From RGIG2945 sp045540355 (GTDB lineage Bacteria > Bacillota > Clostridia > Oscillospirales > Acutalibacteraceae): a stretch of DNA of 64,000 nt. The notes beneath the pieces were generated by a model. That model had not been told where the DNA came from. It was given only the letters and a program-made list of their open reading frames with translations, and did not search any database. This document shows positions 50,751 through 58,259 of the stretch, one piece after another (position 1 is the stretch's first letter; every line of letters begins with the position of its first letter). The stretch covers positions 13,955 to 77,954 of the forward strand of contig JAZQHB010000042.1 of assembly GCA_045540355.1 (NCBI GenBank). The letters run 5' to 3'. Position numbers and translations under genes: made by a program.

Positions 50751-50833
50751 AAAGGGTTCTTTTTTTACGCCCGTTTTAAGAGGGAGGCTGATGCTGGAAA
50801 ACCAGCACATACAATAAATGGAGGTGCCGAAAA

Positions 50834-50983
50834 ATGAGAGTGAAGATTACATTATCTTGCACAGAGTGCAAACAGCGTAATTACAACACAATCAAAAACA
50901 AGAAGAATACTCCGGACAGACTTGAAATGAACAAGTACTGCAGATTCTGCAGAAAGCATACTGTCCACAAAGAAACAAAGTAA
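50834..50983 (+). CDS. rpmG: 50S ribosomal protein L33
   Basis: A 49-aa ribosomal protein. The zinc-type version carries CTEC and CRFC pairs. The start VKITLSCTECKQRNY and the end HKETK are standard. It begins after GGAGG and heads the secE-nusG operon. The leader between promoter and gene contains the hairpin TGCTGG/CCAGCA. Confidence 0.95.
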   Translation: MRVKITLSCTECKQRNYNTIKNKKNTPDRLEMNKYCRFCRKHTVHKETK

Positions 50984-51031
50984 GGCGGAACTTTAAGATT
51001 CGAAAATCTTGGAGAGAAAGGAATTACAGCT

Positions 51032-51430
51032 ATGGCAGACGATAACAAAAAGCTTGAAACTGAAGCAGCTGAAAAAGTCGCGAAAGCAGCGAAGTCCAAG
51101 AAACCGCCGAAGAAGAAAAATCCTAACGGAAACTTTTTTGTTCGTGCAGGAAAGGGTATAGCTCATTTCTTTAAGGATTTCAAGGCAGAGCTTAAGAAGA
51201 TTGTTTGGCCCGATTTCAAATCCGTAATGAAAAATACAGGTGTTGCTATTGCAGTAATCATTGTAGTCGGAATCGGAATCTGGCTTGTTGACTTCGGTTT
51301 GACTCAGGGTCTCAAGGGTTTGAGAAATTTAGCTGAGGAAGAAACAACAACTGCTGTTACTGAAGTTGCTGAGGAATCAACAACAGGAACAACTATTGTT
51401 GAAACAGAAACAACAACAAAAGCAGAATAA
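51032..51430 (+). CDS. secE: Preprotein translocase subunit SecE with long Thr/Glu-rich C-terminal tail
   Basis: SecE stabilises SecY. The conserved core FFKDFKAELKKIVWPDF, followed by a membrane helix (about 68-90), is present. The N-terminal extension is Lys/Ala-rich. After the helix, a tail of about 35 residues (from LRNLAEEETTT) is acidic and Thr-rich, making the protein 132 aa instead of about 60-80. The tail would be outside the membrane. The gene lies between rpmG and nusG as usual. Confidence 0.92.
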   Translation: MADDNKKLETEAAEKVAKAAKSKKPPKKKNPNGNFFVRAGKGIAHFFKDFKAELKKIVWPDFKSVMKNTGVAIAVIIVVGIGIWLVDFGLTQGLKGLRNLAEEETTTAVTEVAEESTTGTTIVETETTTKAE

Positions 51431-51450
51431 TTATTTGGAGGTTTAGTAAA

Positions 51451-52008
51451 TTGTCTGATAACTCCAAATGGTATGTAATCCATACCTATTCAGGCTACGA
51501 AAACAAAGTAGCAACCAACATCGAAAAGATTGTTGAAAACCGCGGAATGCAGGATGAAATTCTTGATGTTCGCGTACCGACCGAGATAGTTACGGAAGTA
51601 AAAGACGATAAAACCAGAGAGGTTGAAAGAAAGTTATTCCCGGGTTATGTCTTGGTAAAGGTTGCGGTTGTTTATGATGAAGATGATCAGCCGTCAATGA
51701 GTGATGAAGCATGGTATGTAATAAGAAATACCAGAGGCTGCACGGGCTTTGTAGGTCCGGAAAGCAAGCCTGTTCCGCTTACGGAAGATGAAGTTATAGC
51801 TCTCGGAGTAGAAAAGAGAGTTATCGAGGTATCATACGAGGTAGGCGATCTTGTTAACATCACAGAAGGTATATTCAACGGCTTCTCAGGTGTTGTTCAG
51901 GAAATCGACACAACAAAGGGTGTCGTAAAAGTAATGGTTTCCGCATTGTTCGGAAAGGAAACATTGGTAGAGTTAGAACTTGACCAGGTTGTTTCCGCAA
52001 TATCATAA
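51451..52008 (+). CDS. nusG: Transcription termination/antitermination protein NusG
   Basis: NusG binds RNA polymerase. It has the NGN domain (KWYVIHTYSGYENKVATNIE start, FPGYVLVKV) and a C-terminal KOW domain (VNITEGIFNGFSGVVQEID). The start codon is TTG at 51451 after TTGGAGG. Length of 185 aa is normal. Confidence 0.96.
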   Translation: MSDNSKWYVIHTYSGYENKVATNIEKIVENRGMQDEILDVRVPTEIVTEVKDDKTREVERKLFPGYVLVKVAVVYDEDDQPSMSDEAWYVIRNTRGCTGFVGPESKPVPLTEDEVIALGVEKRVIEVSYEVGDLVNITEGIFNGFSGVVQEIDTTKGVVKVMVSALFGKETLVELELDQVVSAIS

Positions 52009-52059
52009 GATAGGAATTACACGGACTTGTCCGTTTAATTTGCGGAGTTTCGGCTTCGC

Positions 52060-52094
52060 GTGGGAGGAGTGAAAAACACTCCGCCATCTACCAC
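52060..52094 (+). promoter_or_regulatory. Ribosomal protein L1 mRNA binding site, upstream of rplK
   Basis: GTGGGAGG (52060-52067) and ACCAC (52090-52094) mimic the L1-binding loop of 23S rRNA, enclosing a hairpin in the nusG-rplK gap. It is expected to give feedback repression by L1. Confidence 0.65.
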
Positions 52095-52115
52095 AATATT
52101 ATGGAGGTGCAAAAA

Positions 52116-52541
52116 ATGGCTCAAAAGGTAGTAGGCTTAATTAAGCTTCAAATCCCCGCCGGAAAAGCTACACCGGCTCCGCCGGTAGGACCTGCACTCG
52201 GTCAGCATGGTGTAAACATTATGCAGTTCACAAAGGAATTTAATGAACGCACCAAGAACGATATGGGTCTTATTATTCCGGTAGTAATCACAGTCTTTGC
52301 AGACAGAACATTCACATTCGTTACAAAGACACCCCCCGCAGCAGTTCTTATCAAGAAGGCTTCTGGAATTGAAAGGGGTTCAGGAGTACCGAATAAGACA
52401 AAAGTAGCTACATTAACCGGGGAGCAACTTAAGAAGATTGCTGAGCAGAAGATGCCTGACCTCAACGCCGGCTCAATTGAAGCAGCAATGAGCATGGTAG
52501 CAGGTACAGCTCGTAGCATGGGTATTACCGTTGCGGACTAA
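52116..52541 (+). CDS. rplK: 50S ribosomal protein L11
   Basis: L11 forms the GTPase-associated centre. KLQIPAGKATPAPPVGPALG and the C-terminal RNA-binding AAMSMVAGTARSMGI are diagnostic. The ATG at 52116 is chosen because the GGAGG lies within an in-frame but unlikely earlier ATG at 52101. Length is 141 aa. Confidence 0.97.
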   Translation: MAQKVVGLIKLQIPAGKATPAPPVGPALGQHGVNIMQFTKEFNERTKNDMGLIIPVVITVFADRTFTFVTKTPPAAVLIKKASGIERGSGVPNKTKVATLTGEQLKKIAEQKMPDLNAGSIEAAMSMVAGTARSMGITVAD

Positions 52542-52548
52542 GACCCCG

Positions 52549-52580
52549 GGTGGGAGGAAATTCTTAATCCGATTAACCAC
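52549..52580 (+). promoter_or_regulatory. Second L1-type mRNA site between rplK and rplA
   Basis: GGGTGGGAGG (52549-52557 region) and ACCAC (52576-52580) repeat the layout of the site before rplK, followed by ATGGAGG, the rplA ribosome site. Confidence 0.6.
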
Positions 52581-52596
52581 TCTATGGAGGTAAAGT

Positions 52597-53289
52597 ATGA
52601 AACGTGGTAAAAAATATCAGGACGGGGTTAAACTCGTCGACAGAACAAAATTATATGAGCCCATGGAGGCTCTTGAAACTGCAGTAAAAACAGGTACTGC
52701 AAAGTTTGATGAAACTGTAGAAGTTCATGTTCGTTTGGGCGTTGACTCTCGTCATGCTGACCAGCAGGTCAGAGGCGCTGTTGTTCTTCCGAACGGCACA
52801 GGTAAAAAAGTTCGCGTAGCAGTATTTGCAAAAGGCGACGACGCTAAGGCAGCTGAAGAAGCAGGAGCAGAATTTGTTGGTGCTGAAGATCTCGTAGAAA
52901 GAGTTCAGAAGGAAGGCTTCCTTGATTTCGATGTTGCAATCGCAGCACCCAACATGATGGGTCTCGTTGGTCGTTTGGGTAAGGTTTTAGGTCCCCGTGG
53001 TCTTATGCCCAGCCCGAAGGCAGGTACAGTTACTCCCGATGTTGCAAAGGCAGTTAACGAAGCTAAGGCAGGTAAGATTGAGTACCGTCTTGACAAAACA
53101 AACATCATTCACTGCCCCATCGGTAAAGTTTCATTCGGAGCTGAAAAGCTTGACGAAAACTTCGCAACATTGCTTGACGCAATCGTTAAAGCTAAGCCCG
53201 CAGCAACTAAAGGTCAGTACATCAAGTCCTGCGTAGTTGCAACAACAATGGGCCCCGGAATCAGAGTTTCAACTTCTAAGTTCAACTGA
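52597..53289 (+). CDS. rplA: 50S ribosomal protein L1
   Basis: L1 forms the stalk at the E site and represses its own operon by binding mRNA. Typical segments are VHVRLGVDSRHADQQVRGAV, LGKVLGPRGLMPSPKAGTV and GPGIRVSTSKFN (short end). Length is 230 aa. Two sites resembling its rRNA target lie in the operon leader and just upstream. Confidence 0.97.
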   Translation: MKRGKKYQDGVKLVDRTKLYEPMEALETAVKTGTAKFDETVEVHVRLGVDSRHADQQVRGAVVLPNGTGKKVRVAVFAKGDDAKAAEEAGAEFVGAEDLVERVQKEGFLDFDVAIAAPNMMGLVGRLGKVLGPRGLMPSPKAGTVTPDVAKAVNEAKAGKIEYRLDKTNIIHCPIGKVSFGAEKLDENFATLLDAIVKAKPAATKGQYIKSCVVATTMGPGIRVSTSKFN

Positions 53290-53297
53290 TTTCGTGC

Positions 53298-53326
53298 TTG
53301 ACAAGATTATATCCTTATGATATAAT
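53298..53326 (+). promoter_or_regulatory. Consensus sigma-A promoter of rplJ-rplL
   Basis: A perfect TTGACA (53298-53303), 17-base spacer and perfect TATAAT (53321-53326), directly after rplA. Confidence 0.85.
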
Positions 53327-53335
53327 ATAAAAGTT

Positions 53336-53420
53336 CTTTAGCTATCAAACCAAAGATAGCAGGTGATTATTCGTAAACGGTTTTCCGTGCCTGCCGAGGA
53401 GAGAAGCATACAGACATTAC
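53336..53420 (+). promoter_or_regulatory. Ribosomal protein L10 leader
   Basis: A structured leader with AGCAGGTGATTATTCGTAAA and GTGCCTGCCGAGGAGA, matching the L10(L12)4-binding leader conserved in bacteria. It lets L10 repress rplJL. Confidence 0.8.
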
Positions 53421-53442
53421 TTTAATGTTATTTTGTGTGTAA

Positions 53443-53473
53443 CCCCTCTGCGGCAATGCGGAGGGGTTTATTT
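53443..53473 (+). terminator. Leader attenuator of rplJ-rplL
   Basis: The stem CCCCTCTGC/GCGGAGGGG (53443-53451, 53458-53466) is followed by TTTATTT, between the L10 leader and rplJ. It is the expected effector hairpin. Confidence 0.8.
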
Positions 53474-53509
53474 AATCGCTTAACTTGTATAAAAAGAGGT
53501 GAAATAATA

Positions 53510-54031
53510 GTGCCGAGTGAAAAGATTTTAGAGCAAAAGAAACAAATAGTTGCTGAACTTACAGAATCTTTAAACGCTGCTTGTGCAGGTGTTGTTGTTG
53601 AATACAAAGGTATCAATGTTGAAGACGACACAAAGCTCAGAAAAGAGCTTCGTGAAGCAGGTGTTAAATATTCAGTTGTTAAGAACACATTATTGAGAAG
53701 AGCTGCTGATGAGGCTAATCTCAGCGAACTCAAGGAAGTTCTCGTTGGTTCAACAGCTATTGCAACTTGTGAAGACGACCATGTTGCAGCAGCAAGAATC
53801 CTCTGCAAATATGCAGACAAGAGCAAGACTTTCGAAGTTAAGAGCGGATTCTTAGATGGCAAAGTTATTGGCGTAGACACAATTTCAAGCCTTGCAAAAT
53901 TGCCCACAAGAGATGTATTGTTGGCTACAGTTTGCAACGCGTTCAACGCACCGATTGCTTCTTTCGCAAGAGCTGTTCAGGCTATTGTTGATAAAAACGG
54001 TGAGGGAGCAGAAGCTCCTGCAGAAGCATAA
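53510..54031 (+). CDS. rplJ: 50S ribosomal protein L10
   Basis: L10 forms the base of the ribosomal stalk and binds L7/L12 dimers. KGINVEDDTKLRKELREAG and VVKNTLLRRA are typical. The start is GTG at 53510 after AAGAGGTG; the long upstream frame from 53435 runs through the attenuator and is rejected. Length is 173 aa with an Ala/Glu tail. Confidence 0.96.
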   Translation: MPSEKILEQKKQIVAELTESLNAACAGVVVEYKGINVEDDTKLRKELREAGVKYSVVKNTLLRRAADEANLSELKEVLVGSTAIATCEDDHVAAARILCKYADKSKTFEVKSGFLDGKVIGVDTISSLAKLPTRDVLLATVCNAFNAPIASFARAVQAIVDKNGEGAEAPAEA

Positions 54032-54063
54032 TTAAATTTTAAATTTATTTGGAGGAAAATAAA

Positions 54064-54441
54064 ATGGCATCAGAAAAAATTACTGCAATCATTGAAGAAT
54101 TAAAAGTTCTCACAGTTCTTGAGCTTTCAGAGCTCGTAAAGGCAGTTGAAGAAGAATTTGGCGTATCAGCAGCAGCTGCAGTAGCAGTAGCAGGCCCCGT
54201 AGCAGAAGGTGGCGCAGCAGCAGAAGAAAAGACAGAGTTTGATGTTGTACTTGCAGAAGTAGGTGCAAACAAGATGGCTGTTATCAAGGCTGTTAAGGAA
54301 ATCACAGGTCTCGGACTTAAAGAGTCTAAGGATCTCGTTGACAACGCTCCCAAGCCGCTTAAGGAAGCTGTTTCTAAGGATGAAGCTGATTCAATCAAGG
54401 CTAAGCTCGAAGAAGCTGGCGCAAAGGTTGAAGTTAAATAA
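54064..54441 (+). CDS. rplL: 50S ribosomal protein L7/L12
   Basis: The stalk protein that recruits translation factors. The N-terminal dimerisation part (LSELVKAVEEEFGVSAAAAV), the Ala-rich hinge and the C-terminal factor-binding domain (NKMAVIKAVKEITGLGLKE) are in order. The ATG at 54064 follows TTGGAGG. Length is 125 aa. Confidence 0.97.
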   Translation: MASEKITAIIEELKVLTVLELSELVKAVEEEFGVSAAAAVAVAGPVAEGGAAAEEKTEFDVVLAEVGANKMAVIKAVKEITGLGLKESKDLVDNAPKPLKEAVSKDEADSIKAKLEEAGAKVEVK

Positions 54442-54489
54442 TTTAACTGAAAAGTACATTTTCTTTAGCGCAGAACAAAAAGAAATAAG

Positions 54490-54529
54490 GGTGTTTGAAT
54501 CAAATGATTCAAACACCTTTTTCTTTTTT
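54490..54529 (+). terminator. Terminator after rplL
   Basis: A perfect 13-bp stem, GGTGTTTGAATCA/TGATTCAAACACC, with a 2-base loop and a TTTTTCTTTTTT tract. Confidence 0.9.
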
Positions 54530-54690
54530 GTCGGCTATTTTGTAAAAGAATTTAACTGTGAGTTTTTCCTGCTTTTTTCGTGTAATAAATATAAGTAATT
54601 ATTTTTGTTACATTTTCGTTTTAAGATGACTACAATATAGAAGGCAAAAAAGTCTTCTGCAAATCGACAAAATATCAGGAGGAAAGAATA

Positions 54691-56499
54691 ATGTATTTAT
54701 TCAAAAAAACTTTAGCAACCTTTTTGTCTGCAGTTGTGATGTTAAGCGTTGTATCAACTACTGCATCAGCAACACAATCGGATAGTACAGAAATGCAACA
54801 GCTTTTGACGGCTTCAAGTGAAAATGAGTCTGAAAAATCAACACCCGCGGATTATTCAATGATCACGAGAGTCAAAAAAAACATACCTTATGACATTGAA
54901 ACTTACACTGATGAATCAGTTGCACGATTGCAAGCAGTTTTGGATTCAATTGTTTACGGTCTTGACAGCTCACAGCAAGCTGTGGTTGATGCTTATGCGG
55001 AAGAACTTCTTGATGCTTTTTTCGCTCTTGAAAAAAAGAAGGCAGATATGTCCTATCTTGAAGATGTTTTGAGCGAAATTCCTGAAGACCTTTCAATCTA
55101 CACAGAGGAAACGGTAGCAAATCTTCATGCGGAAATTGAAAAAGCCGAAGCCGAAATAGTAAAAATTCAAGTCGACGATTATATGGCTATCGCGTGGTTG
55201 GAGACATATATCAGAGACAAAATTGAAAAATTAGAATTAAAGTCTCTCGATTACGAACCGGTTGAAATTGCAAAATCAAAAATACCGTCAGATCTTTCAA
55301 TGTATATAGAAGAAACGGTTAATGAACTCAATGACGCACTTGCAAATGCTCCGGAGTCTCGTACTCATGCAGAAATGGACAAGTGGGCAGCTGAAATTGA
55401 AGCTGCAGTCAAAGGTCTTCAGTTAAAACCTGCCGATTATACAGCGGTAGAAAACGCATTAAAGAAGATTCCCGAAGATTTATCTCTGTATACAAAAGAA
55501 TCGGTTGCATCACTCAAGGCTTTGCTTTTAATGGGAGGCGGAGGTCTCACAATTGACAAGCAAGCACAGGTCGATGCCGAGGCAAGAGCGATAGAAGCTG
55601 CTGTAGCAAGTCTTAAAATCAAAGTAGAAAATGTAACAAATGTCGAATTTACGGAGTCGGGATATGTTGTAACGGTTGAGGGTAAGCCTGAGAAAATACA
55701 GTTTATCGGCAACGACACAACTCGTACATATACACGAGAAAATAACATCGTTACAATTGAATCTTACGATATAAACGGCAAGCTGACGGATATTGATTAT
55801 CAGACAGTATATGAAAAATGGACTGTTAATGTTGAGCTTCCGAGCAGTACTTACGGTGTAGTTGCAAGATACAGAAAGGTGTGGGATACTCTCGCATTTG
55901 AATTTGGCGTTAAGAACAAAGCTGAAACACCTGAAATCGACGATAAGTTTGTTTCGGCTGATGTAAAGCTTAACGGACTTGAAGCTACATATACAGTTGT
56001 AACGGGTCTTGATATTACTAAAATTCAAATTACAGACAACGGCTCAACAAAGACACTTGCAAGCGGATATACTGATACAGATGTCCGAACATGGATATAC
56101 ACAAAAACAGTTTCCAAGGGTGAACACAATGTTGTATATGCTTACAAAACAGATGCATGGAAAACCGCTGAGGTTAATAATGCGTATGTGGCAAAAGCAG
56201 AGACTGAAAATGAAGCCCCTGAAAAAGGCGAACATTCAGGAACGGTTACATCTTCTGTTCTTAAAGGAGAAAAAGTTGAATTTGCAGTAACAACTACAAC
56301 AGCTGTTTCTAAAATTCAGTTTGTTTTTGAAAATGGTGATACAATAACACTTGCAAGTGGTTACGATGATATTAACGGTATACGCAGATGGGTATATTCA
56401 AAAGAATTTTCTCTCGGTGAATACAGTGTCAAGACGATGGCCAAATACGGCAGAGAATGGGTTGATACAGAAATAGTGCTCAATTTTGAAGTTCTTTAA
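54691..56499 (+). CDS. Secreted protein with four helical FIVAR-like repeats and beta-rich C-terminus
   Basis: A 602-aa secreted protein. Signal peptide (about 1-27, FKKTLATFLSAVVMLSVVSTTASA), then four repeats of about 65 residues. Each has a core like IPEDLSIYTEETVANLHAEI (about 65, 130, 198 and 265), predicted as helical bundles resembling FIVAR-like wall or glycan-binding modules. The last 290 residues form three beta-rich units with recurring KIQF/KIQI-x6-TLASGYTD and W-x-YTK/YSK motifs. No sortase or membrane anchor is seen. The function is unknown; a surface or matrix-binding role is inferred. Confidence 0.78.
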   Translation: MYLFKKTLATFLSAVVMLSVVSTTASATQSDSTEMQQLLTASSENESEKSTPADYSMITRVKKNIPYDIETYTDESVARLQAVLDSIVYGLDSSQQAVVDAYAEELLDAFFALEKKKADMSYLEDVLSEIPEDLSIYTEETVANLHAEIEKAEAEIVKIQVDDYMAIAWLETYIRDKIEKLELKSLDYEPVEIAKSKIPSDLSMYIEETVNELNDALANAPESRTHAEMDKWAAEIEAAVKGLQLKPADYTAVENALKKIPEDLSLYTKESVASLKALLLMGGGGLTIDKQAQVDAEARAIEAAVASLKIKVENVTNVEFTESGYVVTVEGKPEKIQFIGNDTTRTYTRENNIVTIESYDINGKLTDIDYQTVYEKWTVNVELPSSTYGVVARYRKVWDTLAFEFGVKNKAETPEIDDKFVSADVKLNGLEATYTVVTGLDITKIQITDNGSTKTLASGYTDTDVRTWIYTKTVSKGEHNVVYAYKTDAWKTAEVNNAYVAKAETENEAPEKGEHSGTVTSSVLKGEKVEFAVTTTTAVSKIQFVFENGDTITLASGYDDINGIRRWVYSKEFSLGEYSVKTMAKYGREWVDTEIVLNFEVL

Positions 56500-56510
56500 T
56501 TAATAAAATT

Positions 56511-56553
56511 GAACCTGTAAATGTGAGAGCATTTACAGGTTCAGTTTTTGTTT
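56511..56553 (+). terminator. Terminator after the FIVAR-like gene
   Basis: A 13-bp stem, GAACCTGTAAATG/CATTTACAGGTTC, with AGTTTTTGTTT downstream. Confidence 0.9.
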
Positions 56554-56576
56554 ACATAAAGTAATTTTATATATTC

Positions 56577-56605
56577 TTGAAAAAAGTGATATTATATGTT
56601 AAAAT
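56577..56605 (+). promoter_or_regulatory. Promoter of the cobalamin riboswitch unit
   Basis: TTGAAA at 56577-56582, 17 bases, TAAAAT at 56600-56605, just before the riboswitch. Confidence 0.75.
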
Positions 56606-56610
56606 CTTTC

Positions 56611-56774
56611 TGCGGAATGGAAGTGGGTGTGAATCCCACACGAGCCCGTCGCCGTAAGGTGATTTAATTCTGATTTCTACCCGATGCCGCAAATCGGGGA
56701 CAAGCCATTGAGTAAGCCGTCGGCCACGCTTGAGAAGGCGGAATCAGTTGCACCGAGTCGGAATACTTTCCGCA
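56611..56774 (+). promoter_or_regulatory. Cobalamin riboswitch
   Basis: P1 is TGCGGAA/TTCCGCA (56611-56617, 56768-56774). Inside are GGGTGTGAATCCCACACGAG, CCCGTCGCCGTAAGG, and the B12-box region ACAAGCCATTGAGTAAGCC followed by GTCGGCCAC. It is the AdoCbl/cobalamin class. Downstream ACAGCC/GGCTGT (around 56789-56803) lies before the ribosome site and may be the expression platform. Confidence 0.92.
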
Positions 56775-56856
56775 TGAATATTCTCTCACAGCCATTGGCT
56801 GTAACTGCGAGTGCCGGTTGGAGAAAATGAAAAACAAAATACAAAGGAGAATTGCA

Positions 56857-57300
56857 ATGAAAATGACACGACTTAAAAAATCGTTGTCGTCAATCCTTTG
56901 CATAATGCTTATTGCGGCTATAGCGTTGTTTGCAGTTGGTTGTAACGACAACAAAGCACAGAAAACACAAAATCCCGGTTCTGTATCTTCCGAGGTTGTT
57001 GAGCTCGGCGAGGGAAAAACAAGCTTTGATTTCACGGTAGTTGACGCAGACGGAAATGAAGCTGTATTCAAAATCAAAACCGACAAGAAAATTGTCGGCG
57101 AAGCTTTGCAAGAGCTTGATTTGATTGCAGGTGAGGAAGGGCCTTACGGATTATATGTAAAAACCGTAAACGGTAAAACTCTCGACTTCGACAAAGACGG
57201 CAAGTATTGGGCATTTTATGTAAACGGTGAATACGGACAAACAGGTGTTGATAAAACTGAAGTAGTTGAAGGCACGGTTTACTCATTCAAGGCAGAATGA
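56857..57300 (+). CDS. DUF4430 lipoprotein, probable cobalamin-related binding protein
   Basis: A lipoprotein signal (LKKSLSSILCIMLIAAIALFAVGC) is followed by a DUF4430 domain (about 45-147). DUF4430 resembles the beta domain of animal B12 carriers (intrinsic factor, transcobalamin). Motifs seen: EGPYGLYVKTVNGKTLDFDK and YWAFYVNGEYGQTGVDKTEV, the latter a strong family signature. The ATG at 57300 of the next gene overlaps its stop. Control by a cobalamin riboswitch and pairing with an ECF S component suggest it captures or hands over B12 or a precursor. Confidence 0.85.
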   Translation: MKMTRLKKSLSSILCIMLIAAIALFAVGCNDNKAQKTQNPGSVSSEVVELGEGKTSFDFTVVDADGNEAVFKIKTDKKIVGEALQELDLIAGEEGPYGLYVKTVNGKTLDFDKDGKYWAFYVNGEYGQTGVDKTEVVEGTVYSFKAE

Positions 57301-57812
57301 TGAAAATAACCATAAAAGAAACAGCCGTTTTTGCGATGCTTGGCACGATGATGTATGTGTCAAAGCTACTAATGCAGGTGTTGCCGAACATTCACCTTTT
57401 GGGTACACTGATAATAGTGATAACCCTTGTATATCGTGCAAAGGCACTTTATCCGATATACATTTATGTGTTTCTTGAAGGTCTTATGGGTGGATTTGCA
57501 ACATGGTGGATTCCGTATTTGTATATATGGACTGTGCTCTGGGGCGTGACAATGTTATTGCCGCAGAATATGTCAAAGAAGCTCAAACCGATAGTATATA
57601 TAATAGTATGCGGTTTACACGGTTTTTCGTTCGGAATACTCTATGCACCCGCACAAGCATTGCTGTTCGGACTTGATTTCAAAGGTATGCTTGCCTGGAT
57701 AGCTGCAGGATTTGCGTTTGATATTACCCACGGCATAAGCAACCTCTTATGCGGTACATTGATATGTCCGTTGGCGGCATTGCTGAAACGAATTGAAAAA
57801 ATAACACAATAA
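57300..57812 (+). CDS. ECF transporter S component (probable cobalamin or corrinoid)
   Basis: A membrane protein with about six helices and the S-component start ITIKETAVFAMLGTMMYVSK, which contains the Ala/Gly-rich helix that docks the EcfT module. Length is 170 aa. It overlaps the DUF4430 lipoprotein gene (ATGA). Both lie behind a cobalamin riboswitch, so cobalamin or a precursor is the likely substrate, though the protein is not clearly BtuM- or CbrT-like. No EcfA/T genes are in the window. Confidence 0.85.
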   Translation: MKITIKETAVFAMLGTMMYVSKLLMQVLPNIHLLGTLIIVITLVYRAKALYPIYIYVFLEGLMGGFATWWIPYLYIWTVLWGVTMLLPQNMSKKLKPIVYIIVCGLHGFSFGILYAPAQALLFGLDFKGMLAWIAAGFAFDITHGISNLLCGTLICPLAALLKRIEKITQ

Positions 57813-57817
57813 AAAAC

Positions 57818-57856
57818 AGCACCTTTTTTCTGTTGACTGAACAGCAAAAAGGTGCT
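57818..57856 (+). terminator. Hairpin after the ECF S-component gene
   Basis: Long stem: AGCACCTTTTT/AAAAAGGTGCT with a further CTGTT/AACAG helix; only weak T content downstream (TAAAATTATTAT). Confidence 0.6.
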
Positions 57857-57914
57857 AAAATTATTATAATAGCATATTTTTTGCTTTGGCATATTATGAT
57901 GTTGAGGTGATAAT

Positions 57915-58259
57915 ATGTTGGAAGCATTTTTATATGCATTTTTACTTGGCTTTGCGTTGCTTGGGATTATCGCAACAGGGTTTTATGCAATGCTCCGAAT
58001 ATATGGTAATTCCGACAAAGGTGCATACATAATTAAACTCAATAAAGATATAAAAAATGATGAGCTCGCCGATGCCGTTTGTTCTGCACAAGTCAGAGTA
58101 ATGCTCGGAACAAGCCCGAAAATGAAAGTATATCTGATAGACTACGGTCTTGATAAGGATAAGCGGCAGTTGGCAGAAGGACTTTGCCGCGGTTATAATA
58201 ATTTTGAAATACTTAAAGCGGAAGATTTTTTAAAAGAGGTAATCGTACTCGATGAGTGA
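57915..58259 (+). CDS. Uncharacterised protein with N-terminal membrane helix
   Basis: A 114-aa protein. The first 26 residues are hydrophobic (LEAFLYAFLLGFALLGIIATGFY). The rest is a soluble alpha/beta stretch (KGAYIIKLNKDIKNDELADA, VYLIDYGLDKDKRQLAEGLC). It overlaps the recD2 start by 8 bases and has a GAGGTG ribosome site. Not recognised; a small membrane-anchored cytoplasmic protein is the best description. Confidence 0.7.
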   Translation: MLEAFLYAFLLGFALLGIIATGFYAMLRIYGNSDKGAYIIKLNKDIKNDELADAVCSAQVRVMLGTSPKMKVYLIDYGLDKDKRQLAEGLCRGYNNFEILKAEDFLKEVIVLDE

